A DNA stretch of 64,000 nt from Phaeodactylum tricornutum CCAP 1055/1 (Eukaryota; Bacillariophyta; Bacillariophyceae; Surirellales; Neidiaceae). Below, piece by piece: positions 9,119 through 17,248 of this stretch. Each line of letters starts with the position of its first letter. Positions within the stretch are counted from its first letter, which is position 1. The translations under genes and the position numbers were made by a program. The DNA lies in contig NC_011669.1 of NCBI RefSeq assembly GCF_000150955.2, positions 2,052,993 through 2,116,992 on the forward strand, read 5' to 3'. A model generated the notes under the pieces. The model ran no database searches and was not told the origin of the DNA. It saw only the letters and a list, made by a program, of their open reading frames with translations.

Positions 9119-10327
9119 ATGGAAAATGACAAAAGCGGTCCAGCGAATCTGGCCAGCACGACAGCACCAGAATCCGAAGGCCTGGTCTTCCTTACCCTTG
9201 GCGATGGAGACTTCTCGTTTTCGCTTGATTTCGCGAAATGGCTGGCAACCAACAAAACTTTTGGGGATCAAAACGGGTCTTTGCAATTAATCGCTACGGT
9301 AATTGACTCTCTCGAAGAAATAAAGCAAAAATACAAGAATGCTTCGTTTCTGCTAAAAAAATTGGAAAAATTTTGTGAACTTTCTCGTTTGACGGCTACG
9401 ACCTGTTTCAACGTAAACGCTGTTGATGCTTACGACCAGAATGCAAATGCACTTAAAGGGTTCGGGGGCGCTGATCGAGTAATCTTCAATCACCCCCATC
9501 TTGGAACAGAAAGCGCCACCCTTCATTTTCATTTTCTATGCCATCTATTTCATACCGTCAAAGAAACTTGGATGAAATCTGGAGGCCTATTCCATTTGAC
9601 TTTGGCGGCTGGGCAGTATTCAAGGTGGAAGTGTGAACAGGCGGCAGAGCGACATGGCATGGTGGTTTTAGATCGCTGCGATTTCCAACCACCTCATGTC
9701 TCCGAACCCTACTACCACTTCCGTAGACATCAAAGTGGCAAGAGCTTTGCGAATCGGACTGCCGGTAAAAGTGAAACAATAACGTATGCAAGACGATATG
9801 ACAGAGAAAAATTATGTGCATCCTCCTGGCAACCCTGCTGGTACGACGAGAGTATCAAAAAAATTGAAAGAACTGAGATGAAATGTCCCCATTGCGATAA
9901 AATGTTTTTAGAAGAAAGGTCGGTCAAGAATCATGTCATGGCCAAGCATCCGCACGATAAGAAACGAAGACGAGATGGAGCTGTTTTTTCCTGCCTCCAG
10001 TGCGAACCTTGTCGGATTTTCGAGAACCAGAGAGCGCTAGACGATCACACACAAGCAAAGCACCAGGCTGTGCATTTGGATTTGCTTCCGGACTGGTCAA
10101 ACATTACGAAGGACACCTCTACGTGTGATACGCAAACCTCTTGCGAGATTTGCGACATGGTGTTAGATCCAAAACTCGACTCCTCCGCCCACCACATTCA
10201 AGTGTTCACGCCAGTAAATCTTGCCCAGGCAATAAGATTGGCAGAGCGCTTTAAATGCGTTTATTGCTGCAAAAGCTTTCAAGAACAGCGCGCGCTTCGG
10301 CAGCATGAGAATTTTTGCCGAGACTAG
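9119..10327 (+). CDS. BMT5-like (DUF2431) rRNA-methyltransferase domain fused to C2H2 zinc fingers
   Basis: The N-terminal 230 residues match the BMT5-like Rossmann domain, which in yeast methylates N3 of a uridine in 25S rRNA. The glycine-rich SAM loop is LTLGDGDFSFSL at residues 26-37. The second family signature is DRVIFNHPHLG with a following H-rich stretch (about residues 121-131). The C-terminal part has C2H2 fingers at about residues 257-279 (CPHCDKMFLEERSVKNHVMAKH), 292-316 (a CxxCxxC variant) and 380-401 (CVYCCKSF). The tail of 402 residues ends inside the last finger region. Zinc fingers are not part of yeast Bmt5, so this is a fusion that could direct the enzyme to RNA or DNA. The start is the ATG at 9119; the gene has no intron. 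Confidence 0.8.
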   Translation: MENDKSGPANLASTTAPESEGLVFLTLGDGDFSFSLDFAKWLATNKTFGDQNGSLQLIATVIDSLEEIKQKYKNASFLLKKLEKFCELSRLTATTCFNVNAVDAYDQNANALKGFGGADRVIFNHPHLGTESATLHFHFLCHLFHTVKETWMKSGGLFHLTLAAGQYSRWKCEQAAERHGMVVLDRCDFQPPHVSEPYYHFRRHQSGKSFANRTAGKSETITYARRYDREKLCASSWQPCWYDESIKKIERTEMKCPHCDKMFLEERSVKNHVMAKHPHDKKRRRDGAVFSCLQCEPCRIFENQRALDDHTQAKHQAVHLDLLPDWSNITKDTSTCDTQTSCEICDMVLDPKLDSSAHHIQVFTPVNLAQAIRLAERFKCVYCCKSFQEQRALRQHENFCRD

Positions 10328-10491
10328 CCGTAAAGCAATGTTTGGTATGGTGCAGGTCTTCCATCTTCCCTAGATTATTATTCAACAAATTATGGAAACA
10401 CTATGATGGAGAGAGAAAAGGCGTGAAGGCGAAATTAAAAAAGATACTCAAAGGAGGCAAATGGTACATGTAAACCTTCAATAATGCAACA

Positions 10492-11712
10492 TCAATCGCT
10501 TGTTGGATCTCCACCGCCTTGCTCTGATGAAAAATCAAATTGTGCTTCTCCTGAGGTTGAATATAAGTTCGGGCTTTCGCCGAATTCTGGCGCAGAATGG
10601 GAAGAATAGGGATTTGAAGTATTCAGGGGAGTTGGCTGCTGATCATGCGCTTGATATCCTATGAAGGAAGAGCTTAGCTGTTGTGCGGATGTTGGGCCGT
10701 ATCCAGCGGTTGGTTGATATGGTATTCCTGATGGTCCCAACACTATAGGCTGCTTGCCATTTGTTGGAAATGAGTAAGGGCCTGGAGGATATGTCGCTGA
10801 AAAATACAAGAATTGAGTTTCAGCCGTTATGAACAAGTTGAAACACGTACAGTAAGACTTACAGTATCCATAACCTGGTCCTTGATACATGTACGATGCA
10901 GGGGCTTGATGGTGTCCGTAATCCCCATACGGCACACCAACATGCGGATCAGGTTGCATTTGTCCCATAGTTGCAATGTGCTCAGCATGGGCGTTCCTCT
11001 GTGCTGTTTGCTTCGCTTCATAATCTTTCCGCCATTCAGCGATCGCAACCTTGTACTTCTCCCGTTCGGCTTTTTCCTTGTCCACGTGTGGTTTGCGCTG
11101 TTCTTCAGAAGCACTGCGCCACATTTCCCCCAAAAGACGTGATACTTCAGTATTCTTTATTTCTGGATGCTTTTTTTTTAAGTCGGAACGTCGTCCAAGG
11201 GAAAAGTAAAGGAAAGCCGACATGGGCCGTTTGGGAGCCGACGGGTCTTTCTTAGCACGTTTCCAAGGTACCTGCCACGGGCCAGTATAAGATGCCTTCT
11301 CCACCATGTACCGTTGTTTGTCCTTTATTGCGACATCGTCCCAATGAGTGCGTTCCTCTGTGGGTAAATGTTTCCACATTTCAGCTGACCGCTTCGAGAT
11401 AGCTGTCACTGTGGCCTTCTCCCCAAGTTCTTCCTTGATCTCGTTCTGTTTCGCCATAAAGAAACAAATGTAGCTACTTTTGAACCTTTTCGGAGCCTGC
11501 GGGGCTTTTCTCAACGCATTAATATCACGTTTTTTCTTTCCCTTTTTAGCCGGCTGACTTTCATCGAACAAATCATCGACACCAAGTTCGCCATCCTCGT
11601 TTAGCTGTATAGCTGCCTGTGCCGAAGAAAATATGTACCATTACGTGAGTGATAAATTCACGTGACTGAAAACAGAGATTTTGCTGCGTTGTTTCCCCTT
11701 TCCTGTTGACAT
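10492..11712 (-). CDS. Double HMG-box protein
   Basis: Two HMG boxes are clear: APKRFKSSYICFFMAKQNEI to about residue 100, and DPSAPKRPMSAFLYFSLGRR to about residue 190. They bend or bind DNA in chromatin. The tail of about 150 residues is rich in tyrosine, proline, glycine and glutamine and resembles a low-complexity activation domain. Exons read as 10492-10796, 10863-11616 and a short first exon from the ATG at 11712 (MSTGKGKQRSK). The intron 10797-10862 is 66 bases, a multiple of three without a stop, so its retention would insert 22 residues. The first exon and its tiny intron (about 45 bases) are uncertain; the sequence from 11616 downward is firm. Confidence 0.8.
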
Positions 11713-12637
11713 CAGGTGATCCAAGAATTGTATCCAAAGCAAGCGAAAACGCCAACGAGGGAGAGAAGATGAAGACGGACACGCATGATAGTCACAGAGT
11801 AAATGCGCTCGCGTCGGGTGAACGCGACGAGTGCCAAGCTACGCTTTCCGATTTCAACTGCTGTTGTGCTGCGTACGACCTGACATCTCACACACTCAGA
11901 GCCACTCAAAGGTCAATGCATCTGCAACAAATTCGTAGTTTTTTGCAAATCTGTTTCTTGCTCATCGGCATTGCGCAACTTACAGGTGACGATTCCATGG
12001 AGGTGTGAATTTCCTGAGGGAGCACAACTTCTGGTTTAAGTTTGAAAGTGATGCCCTTGATCTTTACAGTTAGCTACTTCAGCCGATTGAATGCCAGAAA
12101 TAGTGCTGGAGATGGCTAAAACCTTCGTCAGCAGCAAACTCGCGTCCCTCACTCTTGGAAATCAATGTGAGTCTAATCGGTGATAGTAAAAACTAGATGA
12201 ATGTATGTATCATTCCACGCGAGCCTCTGCGCAGCCACTAAAAATGTCAGTCAATTAACTTACAAACATCCAAACCGCTTAAACTGATTTCATCCATCAT
12301 GTGCTTGTGGAATTATCGGTAAATTAGACATGCGATACAGATATATTGTATACTTTTAACCGACGCTGAGAGTAGTAGGTAGATCCGAAGCCATGTCTCT
12401 CGTCAGCTCTCTCCCTGCTTCCATAAAAGGGTAGGGGTAATTTAAAAATCGCTCGTCGAATGCCGTCGTTTTGCGGTTTCCTGTCAGTAATGTCGAAACG
12501 GGAAACGATAAGGCTATGAAAAGAATCGAGAAACCGATATGAAATATATTAGTAGGACCAGGTCAAGCGAATGAAGCTCCTTCGAAAAGATCGAGGCCGT
12601 GAAAGGCACCCGCTTTAAATTCGGTTTGGGTTGTTCA
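11713..12637. other. Long intergenic stretch with an orphan exon-like segment
   Basis: This 925-base gap lies between the HMG gene (minus) and the PPR gene (plus). At 12091-12161 a plus-strand frame (MPEIVLEMAKTFVSSKLASL) runs into a good donor GTGAGT at 12162, but I cannot find a partner exon. A TTACAGTTAG motif lies at 12064-12073. Otherwise nothing is seen. Confidence 0.4.
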
Positions 12638-14764
12638 ATGATGTGCTCGTTTGGCATTGCTTCAGCGTCGATACCGAAGCCGGCCTTGTCGCCTTGGACG
12701 ACTACCTCCAAGAAGTTCTTGACACAACCTGCACCATGGAACAGTGGGTGTGTCTCGACGAAATTCCCAAGCAAATTACACCGACCCTTTATTCAATTTC
12801 AAAGATATCATATAGCTGCATGCTACAAGCAACATATTTGTCGTCAGCGTTTGACCTGCTTCCAACGCTCATTGATTTTTACAAACTGCGGGGGCTTTAA
12901 ATATTGGCATCTACCTGGTTTCCTCGACGATACCTCAATCGAAGAAAAGGAGGATTGGCTGCAAAACCTACTTCAAGATAAAGAGGATCTGTCTGATACC
13001 GAGGCTTACCTAGTTGTTTTACGGTCGTTGGCAACGTCCACCCAACCAGATGCACCAATGAAAGCTGAGCGATGGCTACGACGTTTGGAAGCTCGTTCAG
13101 TATCGAATCCGGATGCACCTCAGCCCACCACGGAGTGCTATCAAAGAGTAATCGAAGCTTGGGGTCAAGCCACTAACGAAGACCCAAACCTTTTGATTAC
13201 CCGCACCCAGCGATGGCTTATGAAGCACCTGCGAAATGACAACATTGATTTGCGACCCGACACTGCCTGCTTCAACTCTTTCCTGGACTTATGTTCGAAA
13301 GGTCGCGCTTTGAAACGGGCAAAGGCAACAGACGGAAACCTGGTGAGGGATCACGCTTTAAAAGCAGAACAAACGCTGCGTTTGATGATTTTCAAGAGGA
13401 GGAAAGAAGGGGAAGATTCTTCCATGGCCCCAAATGTTGATTCGTTCAATTTTGCTATTCGAGCATGGACGCGTTGTCGTAGAAGTCCTGACATCGCGGA
13501 CCGATCAATCTCAGTATTGCATTTGCTGGAAAATTATGAAAAAACGTTGGACTCGTCGGTACGTCCCAATGTCAAATCGTATGCCATGGTGATGGATTCC
13601 ATTGCTGTGGTCGCTAGACTTAAAGTGAAACGATGCCAAAGTATGCCGAAAACCGTGGAAAACCCATCGACTAACGGTTTGAACGAGATCAATTTGCTTC
13701 AAGAAGTAGTCTCATATATGAGAAATCAAGCCAGCCTTGGAAAACATCACTTGGCGCCGAACGGAGTCATTTTCAACACTCTTATTTCTTGTTGGAGTTC
13801 TTTGGCTAAAATTCATTCTCATGCCCCAAACGAAAGCGAGAAAATACTGCAAAGCATGATACGCATGAAAGACATGGGGGAGAATCACACGGCTCCCGAT
13901 GCTACATCTTATCTGATGGTGATGCGGACATGGCTTAATTCACAACAGAGTATTCGTGCCGAACGCATATCATGGTGGTTGTCAAAGCAATGGAAGGATT
14001 ATGACTTCGAGGGCGACGAGGGGCTTCGGCCAAACACTACTACATACAACCTTGTCATGCGCGCCTGGGCGGAAAAGGGAGAGCCAAAGCGTACGGAAGC
14101 GCTCCTCGCTGAGCTCATTGGTCATTCAGAAAAAGACCGAGCTGGCAACCTGTTCCCTACATCCGAATCCTACACGCTGGTCATTCGTGCGTGGCTCGTT
14201 TTGGCGAATAGGGGTGATAAATCAGGCTTTGAAACAGCTGCTTATTGGTTTTATTGCTTGGAAGCACGCGAGAGAGACGAGAGCGGATTGGTGGCTCCTA
14301 GCGAATTTTATACTTTGTTATTGGCTGCCGGTCGAAAGTGTGCCTCTCAGCACCCTGACATTCTCGAAACTGCTGTAAAGATCTTTGATCTGTTACGAGA
14401 ATCTCACCATCGTGTCGACTGTTTACACTACTCGAGTTTGCTACAGATAGGACTACTAGCCCTTTCGCGAGCAGAACAAAACAAAGTACGACAGGCGTTT
14501 ATTGATGAAATTTTCAAAAATTGCTGTGAGGACGGTCTCGTCAGTAGCCATTTTCTACAGGCTCTCGCGAACGGCCCCGTCTACTACGATGGTTGGACGG
14601 TTGAGGAAAGCCAGCGCACTCTAAAGCGTATCATTCCCTGTTGGCCTCTTCCATATACATGGACGAGAAATATTAGACAAAAAGGCTTCTTCCCGCAGCG
14701 ACAAGGATTGAGAAGAAGTAACTTTGTTTGCTCACCGCACGGAAAGGACCCATACAAGACCTAA
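12638..14764 (+). CDS. Pentatricopeptide repeat (PPR) protein
   Basis: This 708-residue protein consists largely of degenerate 35-residue helical hairpins typical of PPR proteins, which bind organelle RNA. Repeat cores are visible as CYQRVIEAWGQ, DSFNFAIRAWTRC, VIFNTLISCWSSL, TSYLMVMRTWLNS, TTYNLVMRAWAEK and ESYTLVIRAWLVL. The W near the end of helix A recurs, as in many diatom PPR genes. Spacing between repeats is longer than the plant P-type 35 residues. The N-terminal 90 residues are basic and hydroxylated, which fits an organelle transit peptide. Start choice is weak: ATGs at 12638 and 12641 are the first in frame, and another frame is also open from 12631 to 12900, so an upstream exon is possible. 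The target RNA cannot be predicted. Confidence 0.8.
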   Translation: MMCSFGIASASIPKPALSPWTTTSKKFLTQPAPWNSGCVSTKFPSKLHRPFIQFQRYHIAACYKQHICRQRLTCFQRSLIFTNCGGFKYWHLPGFLDDTSIEEKEDWLQNLLQDKEDLSDTEAYLVVLRSLATSTQPDAPMKAERWLRRLEARSVSNPDAPQPTTECYQRVIEAWGQATNEDPNLLITRTQRWLMKHLRNDNIDLRPDTACFNSFLDLCSKGRALKRAKATDGNLVRDHALKAEQTLRLMIFKRRKEGEDSSMAPNVDSFNFAIRAWTRCRRSPDIADRSISVLHLLENYEKTLDSSVRPNVKSYAMVMDSIAVVARLKVKRCQSMPKTVENPSTNGLNEINLLQEVVSYMRNQASLGKHHLAPNGVIFNTLISCWSSLAKIHSHAPNESEKILQSMIRMKDMGENHTAPDATSYLMVMRTWLNSQQSIRAERISWWLSKQWKDYDFEGDEGLRPNTTTYNLVMRAWAEKGEPKRTEALLAELIGHSEKDRAGNLFPTSESYTLVIRAWLVLANRGDKSGFETAAYWFYCLEARERDESGLVAPSEFYTLLLAAGRKCASQHPDILETAVKIFDLLRESHHRVDCLHYSSLLQIGLLALSRAEQNKVRQAFIDEIFKNCCEDGLVSSHFLQALANGPVYYDGWTVEESQRTLKRIIPCWPLPYTWTRNIRQKGFFPQRQGLRRSNFVCSPHGKDPYKT

Positions 14765-14808
14765 AGAAATATACTTCAACTTTTGCTTTAAAAGATCCAA
14801 GGTAAGAT

Positions 14809-14892
14809 CAGTGCACACTATATGTCTCTTCAGTTTCGTCGTTTATTTGGTAGAAAACGAAAAACACTTCATTCAGTATACAGCTGCTACTG
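14809..14892 (-). ncRNA. Candidate SECIS element in the 3' UTR
   Basis: The RNA begins 27 bases after the final stop of the candidate selenoprotein. Its lower helix pairs CAGU, GCA and UAUA with the matching ACUG, UGC and UAUA across an internal loop. Above it, the 5' side has AUGAA and the 3' side has CUGAAG, placing two UGA triplets opposite each other as in the SECIS quartet. The upper helix ends in CGUUU paired with AAACG. The apical loop is UCUACCAAAU, containing unpaired A residues. The distance from the first UGA to the apical A run is longer than in standard animal SECIS elements, which lowers confidence. I folded it by hand only. Confidence 0.5.
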
Positions 14893-14918
14893 TCAAATTA
14901 TCACCTTGATATTCGGAA

Positions 14919-15836
14919 TCACGGTTCCGGCAGCTTTCCCTTCGCAAAATACAGCAGAGCAAATAGTATTGCAACAAATACTAGCGAGGCACTCGTGGCC
15001 TTCTCCAAAGAGGCAAAAATGCTGACAGGAATCACGACACGCAGAACAGTTTGCAAATTCATGGAGTTGACCTTCTTCAACAAGGCGTGTGCCACGTTTG
15101 GGTCGTCGATTTTGGCGAGGCCATTGCCGTCTACGTCCCAGAGACCGGCTTGGGCGACGTTTCATAAGCCAGTTTTTGCAGACTCTTTGTACCCCACCGC
15201 CAAGAAGATTGGTATCACAGCTAGAAGTCGCAAGACGTGACCACCAAAGTCGCCGTGATCGGCAAATAAGGTTGCCCAGACCACGTAGACAGCGGAGATG
15301 CAGGCCAAAACATTCCCCGCTACCTCACGACGCTGCCGTTCTTGCGGTCCAATATTAACCAAATCTTGAGTGGCTTTTTGCCGACGCTGGGCCACCACCT
15401 CTGGCGAGACTCGCTCTGAGTCTTCCACGTCGACTGGAATTGGCCCGTACGCCATTCCTTTGCCTTCTTTGATGCCGAAAAGGTCCAGAAAGTCTTGCAT
15501 CCACGCCAGAGGTCCATCATTCTGAAATAAAGCAAAGTTGCCGCTTGTAGACGATAAGGGAGTACGTTCAGCTTGTTCAATCATTCCTTCATTAGGTTGT
15601 GACTTTGCGGATTGCTGGTTTGAAGATTTGATCGTTGCCATCATCGAGTCCGTAGTGACCAGCTCGGCAATATCCTCTATGAGATTGCTTTCATCCTTTG
15701 AAGAGCTCTCGAACCGAGCAAGGCCTTGACGAGGGGAAGTGACACCGAAGGCGCGTGGAGTAAAGGCATCGCTTTCTGTTAGACAGACGGTTGTCGTCAC
15801 CAGCATCAAAGTATAAACGGCAAGATTCAATTTCAT
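14919..15836 (-). CDS. Plastid membrane protein with one in-frame TGA, candidate selenoprotein
   Basis: The protein starts at ATG 15836 with a signal peptide and cleavage region SDA/FTPRAFG, the motif for import into complex plastids. A serine/acidic region follows, then LAWMQDFLDLFGIKEG, a helical region and hydrophobic segments (VLACISAVYVVWATLF and LRLLAVIPIFLAVGY). The frame meets TGA at 15162-15164, just after ESAKTGL. It then continues in the same frame for 80 codons to the stop at 14919-14921. The extension encodes NVAQAGLWDVDGNGLAKIDD, which resembles an EF-hand-like Asp loop, and a membrane helix (LVFVAILFALLYFAKGK). A coding-quality extension, a SECIS-like hairpin and the absence of a good intron around the TGA suggest selenocysteine. 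Alternatives are a protein that ends at 15162 (224 residues), a weak 96-base intron with donor GTGGTC, or a damaged gene. It is convergent with the PPR gene. Confidence 0.65.
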
Positions 15837-16304
15837 TCTTTTCGATGGAATAGACTCAATCTCTCGAGAAAATTTGTTGCCGTAAAAATATAGTATTGCG
15901 AGACGCTTCTCGTGGTCCCACGAGAAAACCTCCTGAAGATCGAAATGGAAAAGGGAGTCTGGCCTTCGGTGTTCTTCTAGCGATTGCCATCGTACCATTT
16001 GCAGGCAGCGGTTACAGTTACGAGATTCCGAACATCAAAGACTGCGACTGACGCATTGTGGGAATGCGGATCCCGTATGACGTGGACTTCGATTTACTAG
16101 CCGGAAGGGCAGGCAGACCGTTTGGACCGAATTCCTTTCCTATTTTGTATAGAGTTGAAGTCAATCCAGCCTCATCGCGATCAAAACAGTCTGTCCCGCA
16201 TCCGCACGTGGAATGCGAATGAAGAAGAAACCCACCCGACAAACAAAATCCATCACTGTACAGAAACGACGCTTCGCGTTGACTGCGTGTTATTATCAAT
16301 TACC
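15837..16304. other. Divergent promoter gap
   Basis: This 468-base gap holds the promoters of the candidate selenoprotein (minus) and the fibrillin gene (plus), both for plastid proteins. A GTTACAGTTA motif lies at 16011-16020. The frames on both sides stay open for some distance into the gap (to 15998 and back to 16122), but the plastid signal peptides fix the starts. Confidence 0.5.
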
Positions 16305-17201
16305 ATGAAGATTCTGACTTTGACACCTTTTCCGTTGCTGTTCTTGTGCAAAATTGCGTTTGATGCCAGACTCTTGACGCATGCCTTTTCTGGAGGTGAT
16401 CCTGGAGGTATCGGGGCTCGTGGCTCCAAGTCGGCACTGTTTCAGTTCTACACGGAATCGGACCCTTCCGACTACGATGCCGCAGATTTAACGGGTGAAA
16501 AGAGTGTGGCCGTCGACGAAAACGAGGCCGATAGTATCATTCGCGACGATCTCAAACGAGAGTTATTGCTCTTGAGCAGTGTCACGAATCGCGGCGAGTA
16601 CGCCTCACCCGACGAGCAAAACATTATTGTGGATATAGTGGCCCAACTCGAGGCTTTGAATCCGACGGCCGATCCCGCCTCGAACTGCCAAGGTGAATGG
16701 GATCTAGCCTTGTCTTCGACGCAATTCTTTCGTTCCAGCCCATTCTTCCAGTCAATTCGTGTGGCCATGGGTGAAAATAACAAAGCTATGGCGGAAAACG
16801 CGTTCGACATTCACGACCGCGCAACGACCGCCTCGCGCGTGGGACGAGTGCGACAAACTATTTCCGACACGAAGCTGTTGTCCGAAGTGGAGCTGGAAGT
16901 TGGACTCTTACCAGGCTTTCCAATACGTGTCAAGGGAACTGTGATCACATCCGCAACGTTGGACGTTGTTTCACCGGAAACTTGGGAGACTCGTATTATT
17001 GAAACACACGTTAAGGGTTCCAACATCCCTATCATCAACGAGTTTCTCGACGATGCTCGCTTCGAAATCCCCGTTAGCAATATCTACAATACCTTACAAG
17101 GGCAAGTTCCGGTCGTTCCAATGAAGACATTTTACTTGGATGAAGGTGTCCGCATAACGAGGGATATCGACGACAACATATTCGTCTTTACGCGAGCCTA
17201 G
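16305..17201 (+). CDS. Plastid lipid-associated protein (PAP/fibrillin family)
   Basis: This 298-residue protein has a signal peptide ([18 protein letters not shown]) and a THA/FSGG cleavage region with phenylalanine at +1, predicting plastid import. The PAP/fibrillin domain covers about residues 85-295. Its start is [19 protein letters not shown], then [19 protein letters not shown] (the GxWxLxYT-like strand), then [17 protein letters not shown], and it ends [20 protein letters not shown], the family's closing strand. Members are lipocalin-like and associate with thylakoids or plastoglobules. The start at 16305 is chosen because it gives the signal peptide; the frame is open further upstream without conservation. 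The gene has no intron and ends 47 bases from the convergent ABC transporter. Confidence 0.88.
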   Translation: MKILTLTPFPLLFLCKIAFDARLLTHAFSGGDPGGIGARGSKSALFQFYTESDPSDYDAADLTGEKSVAVDENEADSIIRDDLKRELLLLSSVTNRGEYASPDEQNIIVDIVAQLEALNPTADPASNCQGEWDLALSSTQFFRSSPFFQSIRVAMGENNKAMAENAFDIHDRATTASRVGRVRQTISDTKLLSEVELEVGLLPGFPIRVKGTVITSATLDVVSPETWETRIIETHVKGSNIPIINEFLDDARFEIPVSNIYNTLQGQVPVVPMKTFYLDEGVRITRDIDDNIFVFTRA

Positions 17202-17248
17202 AGTTATAACTTTTCGTATCTATGACATGCCATTGCGTTACACATAAT

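Noticed and set aside
12514-12900. Three overlapping open frames (two plus, one minus) at the PPR gene start
   Set aside because: Only the frame continuous with the PPR repeats is supported. The other two have no ATG of good context or family match, though they make the PPR start uncertain.
15118-15236. Intron removing the TGA of the candidate selenoprotein
   Set aside because: The only frame-keeping options use a weak GTGGTC donor and purine-rich acceptors, and would delete a membrane helix. Less likely than recoding but not excluded.
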